In this document: positions 49,388-59,436 of the stretch, in pieces
Layout of the letters: each line of letters opens with the position of its first letter
Numbering within the stretch: position 1 is the first letter of the stretch
Source of the DNA: Macrostomum hystrix
Lineage: Eukaryota; Platyhelminthes; Macrostomidae
Length of the DNA stretch: 64,000 nt
NCBI GenBank assembly: GCA_950097015.1
Contig: CATNEN010000003.1
Coordinates: forward strand, 7,734,501-7,798,500
Direction of reading: 5' to 3'
Notes under the pieces: model-generated
The model's input: the letters and a program-made list of their open reading frames with translations, nothing else
Database searches by the model: none
Told to the model about the DNA's origin: nothing
Translations under genes and position numbers: made by a program

Positions 49388-49454
49388 ATGGCGAGCGAGC
49401 TCATGACGGCACTCATCTACGGAATTTGGTTAGCAAATTTTGTCATCGTTGCAG
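49388..49454 (+). CDS. secreted lectin-like protein L2, exon 1 (signal peptide)
   Basis: ATG plus 21 codons with a hydrophobic core (LIYGIWLANFVIVA) and a donor gcag|gtaaaa at 49455, phase 1. Joining it to exon 2 gives ...VIVA-DCQAFF, so cleavage would leave the mature protein at or near Asp23. Exon 1 ends exactly where the signal peptide ends, a common pattern in secreted proteins. Confidence 0.7.
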
Positions 49455-49535
49455 GTAAAATTATTTTCTCGAAATGAAAATTCTGGCTAAAATTTTCCAC
49501 TCTCTCCGATAAAACAACTTCTAGAATTATAAAGC

Positions 49536-50400
49536 ATCACCATCGTCGAGATATTCAACGATTCTCGTCGGGTGTTTGGCGGCAAAAGCCGTAATTTTTC
49601 TGCTCACAAAATGTCATCATGTAACCATGTCGTCTATAATTGTTGATAATATTGCATTGATTATATTGTTTATTATGTCTATATTACATCACCAAAATGG
49701 GTTCGCCGTATACTCTCTATCTCTATCTATTTGCAGGGGGGCCCGGGGCACTTGTCGCACAAGCGACGGAGCGGCACGCCCCCAGACCGGCGAACTAGGC
49801 GCTTTTGCGCCCATCGCGCCGCCTCCCCTGAGCAGGCACCACACACAGCAGCACAGACCAGCCGGGGAGGGCAGGAGGCACCCAGAATAGGCAGCAGTGT
49901 CCCCCACCCAGCCCCACACGCACATAGCAGACCAAGCCGGGGCGGAAGGCTGATAAGAAATCAGTCCTCAGGGGGGGGCCGGGTGATGAGTGTACACTTA
50001 TCCAATCGCGCTGACGAAAGTCCAGAAAGCGCGCGGCGGTGTACACCCGCCCTCCAGCCACCCCCGCAAGGTCTAACGCCCCAGCGCCAACGCACACAAC
50101 TCACACAACGCAGAACAGGCACACAGAAGGTAGGAGCGAAGCTATTATTTCAAGCTTTGATTGCACGAAATATGGTGCACCTCCGCCAGTCGCTACTGTC
50201 CAAACCCTCCAACAGGTCCCGAAATTAATCGTGACTTGAAAGGTGAATCGAACTAGCGTCCTTTGGAGTGCGAGGCAGCGACTTTAGCCGCCGACCCACT
50301 CGCCCCCTTCGCCGTATACAGAGAATTGTTAGTTTTCATTGTCACAAGGATCTTCGACAATACTCGTAATCGCTGAATATCTCGACGATGTTGACATCGG
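49536..50400. repeat. inverted 30-bp motif pair in L2 intron 1
   Basis: catcgtcgagatattcaacg (49541-49560) and its near reverse complement cgctgaatatctcgacgatg (50371-50390) face each other 0.8 kb apart, with a family 2 SINE between them. The same motif stands alone at 45.4 kb. This may be the ends of an older DNA element into which the SINE jumped. Confidence 0.6.
49714..50307 (-). mobile_element. tRNA-derived SINE, family 2, with target duplication
   Basis: A GC-rich 594-bp insert flanked by the perfect 12-bp duplication TTCGCCGTATAC (49702-49713 and 50308-50319). On the - strand the head has a B box AGTTCGATTCACC (50242-50254) and an A-box-like GGCGGCTAAAGT (50281-50292), and the left end is a simple tail (ATAGAG)n. 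It shares no body sequence with family 1 and is long for a SINE. The open frames in it are not genes. It lies in intron 1 of gene L2, antisense to the gene. Confidence 0.9.
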
Positions 50401-50507
50401 ACGTTGTTAAATGACATTTTTTTGAATGTGACCCAATTTGGCTAGGTGTAATTTCTGTTCGGTTTTTTGGTTGAATTTGTTATTACTGTTATCATATTAA
50501 TTTTCAG

Positions 50508-50771
50508 ACTGCCAGGCCTTCTTTCTGGTGCCCAAGAACAAGCCGGCTAAATTGTCCACAAACTATGTGCCTAACGAGAATCCAGCCCTGGCTAATAACG
50601 GCGATCGAAGTGGCACCTATCAGGCTGGTGTCGCTTGTTTTCACTCAAGCCCAACCGATCTAGGACCTTGGTGGCTATTGGACATGGGCCAGACCTACCT
50701 AATCAGTGGGGCTAGCGTCTGGAATCGCTTAGATAACGACTGTGCGCCTCGATTTAAAAGCGTCGGCCTTG
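50508..50771 (+). CDS. secreted lectin-like protein L2, exon 2 (fucolectin/F5-8C domain, N half)
   Basis: Encodes residues 23-110. The order NPALANNGDRSG, GVACFHS, PWWLLDMGQTYLISGASVWNR and DNDCAPRFKSVGLG matches the fucolectin/F5-8C fold: A.DG, C.H, WW.vDlG..Y.I..V.v.NR and the Cys pair before the last third. By family this is a calcium-dependent carbohydrate-binding (often fucose) domain; the sugar is not predictable here. Acceptor ttttcag (50501-50507), donor gtaagt at 50772, phase 1 on both sides. Continues in exon 3. Confidence 0.88.
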
Positions 50772-51195
50772 GTAAGTACATTAGCGTGAACGAAACGATA
50801 ACAAATTAACGCACAAATTGGATTGGCTAAAGACTCGGATTGGACTGTTGCTATTTTTAGAAACCGTTTGAGGGAATACCAAACTGCCACCCCAGGCAGG
50901 CGCAAGCACGTGACGTAGCTAAGCCAATGAAATTTAAAAGCTTATAAAATCAGTTTTTTTTCAATGACTTAAAATTACAAAAAGTACTACTTCGTACTTG
51001 TATCTATTTGATTATTCCAATTTATTATATTTTATCTAAAGTACTACCAGACTTAATCTATGAATTAATTCTGCACTTTTAGAATTGTAACGAAAATCTT
51101 AGATTGGGCACGATTTATTAATTAGAATCTGTAAATAATTCGTTGATGAATTTTAAGTGCCTATAAACTTGATTAGAAAAGATATTTTTCTACAT

Positions 51196-52828
51196 GTCCA
51201 GCACCGCAGCCCTGGACTGGCGACAGTTCAGGGTGCTAGACCACCTCCTTCAGTGTTGGGTCTCCATCCAGCGGTTGATGTTGGAGTTGACCACAGAAAC
51301 GGGGATCGGGGCCTCCGGGCCCGTGCCCAACAGGGAGCTGGCTGCGCCAGCCTTTGCAAGCTGGTCCGCCATCTCATTCCCTGTGAGCCCGGCGTGCCCA
51401 GGGATCCACATCAGCTCCACCTTGTTAGACTGTGCCAATCCGTTCAACTGGGTGTGGCAGTCTAAGGTGGTTCTGGAGCGAGAGGTGCAGCGGCTGAGGG
51501 CCTTGAGGGCTGCTTGACTGTCGGAGTGAAAAAAGATCCTTCGTCCAGTCAGCTGCCTCTGGCGCAGTTCAGCCGCACAGAGACTGATGGCGAGCATTTC
51601 GTTTTGGAAAACGCTAGAGCTCTTGCCACAGTGTTGGGAGTGGGTCCAGAGGACCTCAACTCCCGAGGCGACGGACACTCCGAATCCCGATTTGCCGTTC
51701 ATCAGAGAGCCGTCAGTGAAGCAGTGGACCGCTGGGTCATCCCAGCAGTCTTTTACCTCATTACGAGGGAGGATGCTGACCTTGTACCTGTGGCTCCTGA
51801 GTAAAGTGGCCGGGGCCCCGTCCGAGAGGATGGTGAGCCCTCCACACTCGCCCAGAGTTTTCAGGCAAAGGTCAGAGTGAGGCAGAAGGGAGCGCTTCGG
51901 CAAGGCTCGAACTTTCTGGAAGGAGATCCCCGCATCTAGAAGACGCCGGGTGGACTTAGCCGCTTCCCCTTTGATAAAAATGTCAATGGGAGTAGCGTTG
52001 AGGAAAGCATTCATGCCTTCGAAGGGAGTGGAGGGTGGGGCGCCCAGCGTCATACGACAGGCTCTGCCCTGCACCCTATAAAGCGCCTCCTGGTTTTTCT
52101 GGATGCCCATGGCGCTGGCCCAGATGAGGCCAGCGTACGCAACGGACGGTCTGATGATCGCCGTGTAAATCCACCAAAGGTTCTTGGGGGTTAGCCCCCA
52201 CGTGGTGCCCACGGCACGCCTGACTTGCGCCAGTATGGCCAGGGCCCTCTTGGCCTTTGTGGTGATGTGCGGGGTCCAGTTAAGCCTATGGTCTAGCATG
52301 AGACCATGGCACCGGACCTGCTTTTCCAAGGCAATATTCTTGCCATAGAGAGTCAGAGGCTTAATGGTCCAGAGCAGTCTGCTGGTAAACATAATCGCAA
52401 CGGTCTTGGACTCAGAGAGTCGGAGCCCGCATTGGTCCGCCCAGCGCACCGCCCTGTTGATAAAGCCCTGAATGAGGTCCCTGGTGGTTTCCGCCGAGGG
52501 GCCCGCGCAGATGGCGGTCACATCGTCGGCATATCCCACCTTCAGGACCGGGTCAGGACGAGAGCATTTCAGCCGCTCATCCATGACGAGGTTCCACAGC
52601 AGTGGAGTGAGGACGCCGCCTTGGGGCCCTCCTTTCAGGACCGGTGCCGAGAGCAACCTGCCTTCGAGGTGGGCCACCACATGGCGATGCCGGATCATGT
52701 ACATGACCCAGCGAACGAGGTGGGGATGAGTGGCCCTGGAAACCAGGGCCTCCTCAAAGGCCTCGAAGACAACGTTATCGAAGGCCCCCTCGATGTCTAG
52801 GAAGACAGCCAGGGCGAAACCACTGCCC
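51196..52828 (-). pseudogene. LINE fragment A (reverse transcriptase to RNase H), dead
   Basis: On the - strand, a single frame from the start of RT motif A (AVFLDIEGAFDNV, near 52,790) through GGPQGGVLTP, GYADDV and the thumb region to an RNase H domain (HCFTDGSLMNGKSGFG, HSDSQAAL, WIPGHAGLTGNEMADQLAKAG). RT plus a C-terminal RNase H fits Jockey/I-type elements. An in-frame TGA at about 51,250 breaks the frame, while homology continues beyond it to about 51,196. Both ends are truncated, with no endonuclease, 3' UTR or tail, so it cannot move. It lies antisense inside intron 2 of gene L2. Confidence 0.93.
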
Positions 52829-52909
52829 AGCAGTGGAATCGAATGCCTGTTTAAGGTAGATTTTCACTCAATAGTTCACTCAAAGAGCTTTTACCACCGA
52901 ATAACACAG

Positions 52910-53125
52910 GAGTGACCAATAATCCAACAATTTGGACAACATTCAGCATCGAACTACTGGACCTATGTCAATTTAGAACTGACTCGCCGACTGTAGCAAA
53001 TAATCCGGTGAATTTCACCTGCTCCAGGCCGACTACCGGACGATATTTGACTATTTATAAAATTCTGGCTGGCTTAGATCCGTCTCTGGTGGACTTTCAC
53101 TTCTGTGAAGTGGATGTCTATGCCT
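52910..53125 (+). CDS. secreted lectin-like protein L2, exon 3 (domain C half)
   Basis: Encodes residues 111-182 and completes the galactose-binding-like domain: FTCSRPTTGRYLTIYK and FHFCEVDVYA match the C.....GRY.tI and CEVEVYa strands of fucolectins. The acceptor is aataacacag (52900-52909) and the donor gtgaga at 53126. With the neighbouring exons both joints are in phase (1+2). Immediately after the donor the intron is almost wholly a 16-bp array. Confidence 0.85.
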
Positions 53126-53184
53126 GTGAGAGCATTGAAAACTCAGCTGGAAACCAAAGTTCGATTTCCCAGCTCATTGAAATC

Positions 53185-55020
53185 CCGATCCTGTGAAATT
53201 CCAATCCTACGGAATCCTTATCGTACAGAATCCCAATCCTACGGAATCCCAATCCTACGGAATCCCAATCCTACGGAATCCCAAATCCAACGGAATGCCA
53301 ATCCTACGGAATGCCAATCCTACGGAATCCCAATCCTACGGAGAGCCAATCCTACGGAATTCCAATCCTACGGAATTCCAATCCTACGGAATCCCAATCA
53401 TTTGGAATCCCAATCCTACGGAATGCCAATCCAACGGAATCCCAATCCTACGGAATCCCAATCCTACGGAATCCCAATCCTGCGGAATCCCAATCCTACG
53501 GAATCCCAATCCTACGGAATCCCAAATCCAACGGAATGCCAATCCTACGGAATCCCAATCCTACGGAATCCCAATGCTACGGAGAGCCAATCCTACGGAA
53601 TCCCAATCCTACGGAATCCCAATCCTACGGAATCCCAATCCTACGGAATGCCAATCCTACTTAGAGCCAATCCTACGGAATCCCAATCCTACGGAATGCC
53701 AATCCTGCGGAATCCCAATCCTACGGAATCCCAATCCTACGGAATGCCAATCCTACGGAATCCCAATCCTACGGAGAGCCAATCCTACGGAATCCCAATC
53801 CTACGGAATCCCAATCATTTGGAATCCCAATCCTACGGAATGCCAATCCTACGGAATGCCAAATCCAACGGAATGCCAATCCTACGGAATCCTAATCCTA
53901 CGGAATCCCAATCCTACGGAGAGCCAATCCTACGGAATCCCAATCCTACGGAATCCCAAATCCTACGGAATCCCAATCCTACGGAGAGCCAATCCTACGG
54001 AATCCCAATCCTACGGAGAGCCAATCCTACGGAATCCCAATCCTACGGAGAGCCAATCCTACGGAATCCCAATCCTACGGAATCCCAATCATTTGGAATC
54101 CCAATCCTACGGAATGCCAATCCTACGGAATGCCAATCCTACGGAATCCCAATCCTACGGAGAGCCAATCCTACGGAATTCCAATCCTACGGAATCCCAA
54201 TCCTACGGAATCCCAATCCTACGGAATCCCAATCCTACGGAATGCCAATCCTCCGGAATCCCAATCATTTGGAATCCCAATCCTACGGAATCCCAATGCT
54301 ACGGAGAGCCAATCCTACGGAATCCCAATCCTACGGAGAGCCAATCCTACGGAATTCCAATCCTACGGAATCCCAATCCTACGGAATGCCAATCCTGCGG
54401 AATCCCAATCCTACGGAATCCCAATCCTACGGAATCCCAATCCTACGGAATCCCAATCCTACGGAATGCCAATCCTACTTAGAGCCAATCCTACGGAATC
54501 CCAATCCTACGGAATGCCAATCCTGCGGAATCCCAATCCTACGGAATCCCAATCCTACGGAATGCCAATCCTACGGAATCCCAATCCTACGGAATGCCAA
54601 TCCTACGGAATCCCAATCCTACGGAATCCCAAATCCAACGGAATGCCAATCCTACGGAATCCCAATCCTACGGAATCCCAATGCTACGGAGAGCCAATCC
54701 TACGGAATCCCAATCCTACGGAATGCCAATCCTACGGAATCCCAATCCTACGGAATCCCAAATCCAACGGAATGCCAATCCTACGGAATCCCAATCCTAC
54801 GGAATCCCAATGCTACGGAGAGCCAATCCTACGGAATCCCAATCCTACGGAATGCCAATCCTACGGAATCCCAATCCTACGGAATCCCAAATCCAACGGA
54901 ATGCCAATCCTACGGAATCCCAATCCTACGGAATACCAATCCTACGGAATGCCAATCCTTTAAAATCCCTATCTTACGGAATCCCAAATTCTAGGGAATC
55001 AAAATCCCAATTCAACGAAA
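53185..55020. repeat. 16-bp minisatellite filling L2 intron 3
   Basis: About 115 copies of aatcctacggaatccc, with variants ending gaatgcc, gagagcc, gaattcc and catttggaa, in recurring blocks (for example the 112-bp blocks near 54.6-54.9 kb). Because 16 is not a multiple of three but no stop arises in any register, all three + frames stay open for long stretches; frames of 629 and 429 codons here are not genes. Confidence 0.97.
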
Positions 55021-55071
55021 TCCCGACTCTTTGAAACTCTATTTCTTTCCTTGATCGTGAAAACATTTTAG

Positions 55072-55358
55072 TTACCAAGGTCGACTACTTCTCTACAGTC
55101 GCGCAAACTTCCCCAAGCTTCTTGGCGACATCGAGTAGTTTGTTGACGAATTCACCCGCAAAAATTCGTTCCGAGTTGGAGTGCATTATTCAGTGCGGCT
55201 CTCATCCGACCTGTCTGTATGCCCTAGCTCGCCTGAGCAGTCAAGACTGCTGGCTGTTTTCATCGTTCAACATTCCCACCAGTTTTGCCAGTTTTTTCAA
55301 CGCTAGCCAGGACACGAAGTTTTTGGCTATGTTCGACGGACGCCTTTCAAAGCCTTAA
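55072..55358 (+). CDS. secreted lectin-like protein L2, exon 4 (PAN-like domain)
   Basis: Encodes residues 183-277 and ends with TAA. Acceptor aaacattttag (55061-55071). SELECIIQCGSHPTCLYALARL and DCWLF have the Cys spacing of a PAN/apple module (S..eC...C...p.C...), and the segment ends in a hydrophobic AMFDGRL. PAN modules mediate protein or sugar contacts outside cells. The complete protein of 277 residues is thus signal peptide, lectin-like domain and PAN-like domain. The PAN call is moderate, since the module is short of the usual four to six cysteines. Confidence 0.72.
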
Positions 55359-55489
55359 ACTAACAACCGTTGGAATGTTTGTGCTCAGCTGTGAAATCTT
55401 ACGTGTTTCGTGTAGTTATAAGAATTTACTGTTTCTAATAATCTACTGCGTTTTAAGTACAGTAAATTATAGTTAATAGTAACTTTATT

Positions 55490-56400
55490 TATATTATTCT
55501 ACAGAGTTTCTAAGAATCAAATAGTTTTTAAAAAATGGAACTTATTTCTAAGAATGTGCCTTCTTTTTAATAATATCTTTTTTCTAAGGATGTACCTTAT
55601 CATTCAATAATGTACCTTATTTTTAGGAATGTACTTAAATTTTGAGAATCTACCTTTTTCCTAAGAATTTACTGTATTTTTTGGAATCTACTGTTTCTAA
55701 TCTAATCAAATCTACTAATTTTTCTAGAAAGAAATTTGCATCTATACGTTGTACTCGTATTTCTATGAATTTTGCTTCTGTCACTCTTTTCATTCTTCTA
55801 TCTTCTATCATTCTCATCATTAGTTTTTAGGAATCAAACGTGTTTCTAGGAATATACTAGGAATATCTTATTTTTTAAATCTGTATTTCAAAAAATCAAT
55901 CGTGTTTCTAACCAGCTCCTGCGCTTTAAAGAATCTACTGTTTCTCTGAATCTTCAGCTTTTACGATTCTATTGTTTTTCTAAGAATCTATTGTTTTTCT
56001 AAGAATCTATTGTATTTCTAAGGATCTATTGTATTTATAAGAATATATTTTTACGAATCTACTGTGTTTCAAAGAATCAATCGTGTTTCTAAAAAGCTTC
56101 TGTATTTATAAGAAGCTACAATTTGCCTCTAAGACTATGTCTACTATGTTTCTAAGAATCGAGATCGTTTCTAAGAAACTGCAGTTTCGAATAGTCTACT
56201 GAATTTCTTATAATTTACTGACTCTGAGAATTTACTGTGCTTTTTTTCATTATTTTTGTTTCCTGTGTGTGTTTCTAAGTGGTAATTTTTGTGTTTCTAA
56301 GAATCTACAGTGTTTCTCAGAATCTACTGTGTTTCTAAGAAGCTACAGTGCTTCTTAGAATACATCGTGTTTTATGTTTCTTTGAATCTATTTAATTCTT
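55490..56400. repeat. degenerate minisatellite (gtttctaagaatctactgt)
   Basis: Scattered, decayed copies of an 18-19 bp motif, tttctaagaatctactgt, across 0.9 kb, with spacing that drifts. It looks like an old array. Short frames such as 55642-55830 are not supported as genes. Confidence 0.75.
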
Positions 56401-57061
56401 AGAAGTGTTTTTAACTTTTAAAATTCTTTTTAATTGCAGTAACAACATTCAAATTTTAGATTTATTATTTCAGTTTCTTATATATTTTTTTGTAAATCGA
56501 TACGAACTTTTTGATAGACAATTTTTTACAAAAAATCGTTATGCTTGGAATCTAGAATAAAGTGTAAAATGAAATAAAAAATGAAAAGATAATTATTGGG
56601 CCTTTAACATCACTAACAGCCTGTGAGAAAGCATTATACGTTAGCCTTGGGGGCTGCAATTTTAAGATGAATGGTTGAATTCCAGAAGGCCCTATTTTAA
56701 AATGAATTTTCGCATTGTCTCCATGGAAACTGGGATTCTAGAGTGTTAGCGAAAGAAGTGTGTGCTTAATGCCTAAAAAATAAATATTTTCTGTCCAGAA
56801 CTTGTAGTCATCAGTAAACGGCATCATGTTAAAAAATTCATTGCACTCAAGCAAGCCTTTCTGTTCCTAGCAACAGGTTTGCTTAAATTGCTAAAAAATC
56901 ATTAAAATGGGCACTTGTGCTGCTCTGTCTATTGTAAAGATATTCAGGAAGATTTAGGCAGCGAAAAAATTAACATTTTCAAAAGAAGCAAAAAACAAAC
57001 AGTAAGCTAGCTAACAGTTACACTTTAATTCTGTCTCTTACGTTTTTGTTCCTGACTAGTC
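56401..57061. other. unique intergenic region
   Basis: AT-rich non-coding DNA with no recognisable gene or element. Confidence 0.45.
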
Positions 57062-57232
57062 AGATTAAGCTTATGCTTAGCAATTTACGCTCCTGTCTAA
57101 CAGGTTACGCTCCTGTCTAACAGGTTATGCTTCTGTCTAACAGGTTATGCTTCTGTCTAACAGGTTATGCTCCTGTCTAACAGGTTATTCTCCTGTCTAA
57201 CTGGTTATTCTCCTGTCTAACTGGTTATGTAT
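57062..57232. repeat. 20-bp minisatellite
   Basis: Eight copies of ctcctgtctaacaggttatg (20 bp). Each contains CCTG-TCTAA-CAGG, a short inverted repeat with a 5-base loop. Confidence 0.92.
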
Positions 57233-57304
57233 TTCTACAGGAGTTCTGCTTTTTCATAGCTATCAAGAAACTTTCTACGAATTTACTTAAAGAGACACGT
57301 AGAG

Positions 57305-57410
57305 AACCTACGAGAATGTACATCAAAATAACCTCATACCTCACACCCTCTATCCTACGAGAATCTACACTTTAAAAACCTCACAACTCACACCCTCTAT
57401 CACACCCTCT
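57305..57410. repeat. inverted remnant of minisatellite family M49, locus 3
   Basis: Two degenerate units (tcctacgagaatctacac, cctcacaactcacaccctc) are the reverse complement of the 49-bp family at 40.9 and 43.3 kb (tctcgtagg and gtgaggt cores). Confidence 0.7.
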
Positions 57411-57420
57411 GTCCATGGAC

Positions 57421-59123
57421 ACAGCGGGGAGGCGAGGGTCGCACATACCGCTAACCCCTGTAGGCCCTCAGAAAGGCGAGGGCGCGGGGCCGGTCAGGGT
57501 GGTCCGCCGGTCCGGCCTGCGCGCAGCGTTGTCTTCTGTAGGGAAGAACTTGTAGCTCGTCTTGTTGCCCGGAGGAACTGGACGAGCCGTGGAATGCTGT
57601 CGGGCTGGCAGATCTCGTCCATAGACGGGTTGGGCCCGAGGTAGCGTAGCCGGTCTCTGTTAAAGAAAGGACAGTGACATACAAAAATGCTCAGCATCTT
57701 CGTTGTCGTACTCACAAAAAGGACAGAGTTCACTCTCAAGGTCGCCCCGGAGGAAACAGTGCCTAGCGAGGTAGCCGTTGCCCGTGAGGGTCATGGCGAG
57801 GGCGTGGATATCCTTCCGGTTTTGGTTCAAAAGGATATTCCTAAGCCTGCGACACGGGCGCGGAACTGCGGCACGGGATTGCCGACAGTTCTGGGTGCCC
57901 GCCCATCTGTCCCTGTGGAGGGACTCAGCCCAGTCATCAATGAGGCGATTGATGACCGTGATGAGGATCGGGAGCAAGGGAGCAGGGCTCAGGAGAGAGC
58001 CAGAGCCACCTTGCTTGGCAAGGTATCCGCTAGCGGCTAGCTCGTTCCCTGGGAAGCCCGCATGCCCTGGGATCCAGCTCAGCCTGACCGTGTTGTTACG
58101 GGCCAGGAGGTTAAGTTGCCGGGCCCAGTCAGCGACTGTCCGGGAGCACGTGGTGGTGCGGCAAAGGGCTTGTATAAGGCCGCTTGGCTGTCAGAGTGGA
58201 TGATGATAGTCTCTCCTCTCGTATTCCTGGCATTCAGCTCTGCGGCACAGGAGCTGATGGCAAGGATTTCATTCTGGAAGACCGTAGAAAGTCTCCCAGT
58301 ATGTTGGGCATGAGTGGCGACGATGCGGCCGTTGATCAGGATGCAGACCCCAAAGCCGGCAAGGCCATCTTTAAGGGATCCGTCCGTATAGCAGTGGACT
58401 TCCTGGTGGTTCCAGTTGTCGTTAGCGCCTTTCCTCGAGGTGATGATGATTTTGTAGCGCTGGGTGAGGTTGAGAGTGCGTGGTTCGCCGTCAGATAAGA
58501 CGTGGAGTCCACCGCTATCTTTGAAGTCTCGAAGGCACAGATCGGTGTGAGGCAGAAGTTTGCGCTTTGCCATTGCTCATTGCGGCGTGAAGCGGACGCC
58601 CGCGTCAATGAGCCGACGCGCTGTTTTAGCGGCTTCCCTGCGGACAAAAATGTCCAACGGGGGAGCGTCGAGAAAGGCATTGAGGCCGTCGTAAGGAGCA
58701 GACGGTGGGGCACTCATGGTCATGCGACAGGCGCGCCCTTGCGTTTTCCTAAGTGCCTCCAGGCAGGTCCTCATCTGCAGGGCGCTGGCCCAGATCAAGC
58801 TGCCGTACGAGACAGCTGGCCTGACCATTGCAGTATAGATCCACCAGAGGCGCTTGGGGGTGAGCCCCCAGGTGGTGCCGACGGCCCTTCGCAGCTGCGC
58901 GAGGATCGCGAAGGCCCTCTTGGTTTTGGTTTGAACATGGGGAGACCAGTTCAGCCTATGGTCCAGGGTGATCCCTAGGCATTTGGTTTGCTTACAGAAG
59001 GAAATTTCCTTACCGTAAAGCCTAAGCGGCTGTATCTGCCACTTGTTTCTGCTGGTGAACATGATCACTGCAGTCTTGGTCTCAGAGAGCTTCAGACCAC
59101 AGCGACCCGCCCATTGTTCAGGA
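57421..59123 (-). pseudogene. LINE copy B, C-terminal part (thumb, RNase H, zinc knuckle), decayed
   Basis: On the - strand, starting at the Ty3 insertion: thumb region (LTPKRLWWIYTAMVRPAVSY), an in-frame TGA at 58577, RNase H (HCYTDGSLKDGLAGFGV, HSDSQAAL), a frameshift just after that motif near 58,173, then the second part of RNase H (WIPGHAGFPGNE) and a CPFC...HF..C zinc-knuckle-like end with another frameshift near 57,680. The last part to about 57,450 (AFLRAYRG) is in a third frame. It is related to LINE fragment A but distinct (for example AMVRPAVSYGS against AIIRPSVAYAG). Three lesions make it inactive. Confidence 0.92.
59119..59123. other. target-site duplication (left), cagga
   Basis: cagga at 59119-59123 and again at 63577-63581 flanks the Ty3 element. 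Five bases is the usual length for Ty3/gypsy integrases. Confidence 0.88.
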
Positions 59124-59289
59124 TGTTGTGTAATGATCGATGCTGGCTAGCCGTAGCCGATGTGAAGTCTTTCTCTTTCTCTCTCAGTGCACCTGCCCCC
59201 CAGTCCCCCATTGACGCGTACAATGTACATTGCTCACTGCACTTGACTAAACAATAATATATATATCGGCTCTCTGCCCATCGCTGGCT
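59124..59289 (+). repeat. left LTR, 3' end deleted
   Basis: 166 bp identical, but for one base, to 63362-63527. After cgctggct the sequence jumps into gag-like coding sequence instead of continuing as ttaagcgtttcg, as in the right LTR. The deletion may have used the short repeat ctggcta, which occurs twice around the joint (59284 and 59297). Confidence 0.93.
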
Positions 59290-59436
59290 ACAGCTACTGG
59301 CTACAGCGAGCCAGCGAACAAGGAGACCATCGAGAACAGCGTCATTCGAGATCAGATCGTCATCGGTGCGAACGACCCAGCTCTGAGGGAGAGGCTTCTC
59401 CGCGAGACAAAGCTGACGCTGGACCGCGCCATCCAG

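Noticed and set aside
49576-50239. Several frames of 60-165 codons
   Set aside because: They lie in the family 2 SINE, which is bounded by a 12-bp target duplication and has no coding function.
53105-55034. 629- and 429-codon + strand frames (Asn-Pro-Thr-Glu-Ser repeats)
   Set aside because: Within the 16-bp array of an intron whose flanking exons join in phase and share lectin/PAN domains; the frames differ from that of the exon.
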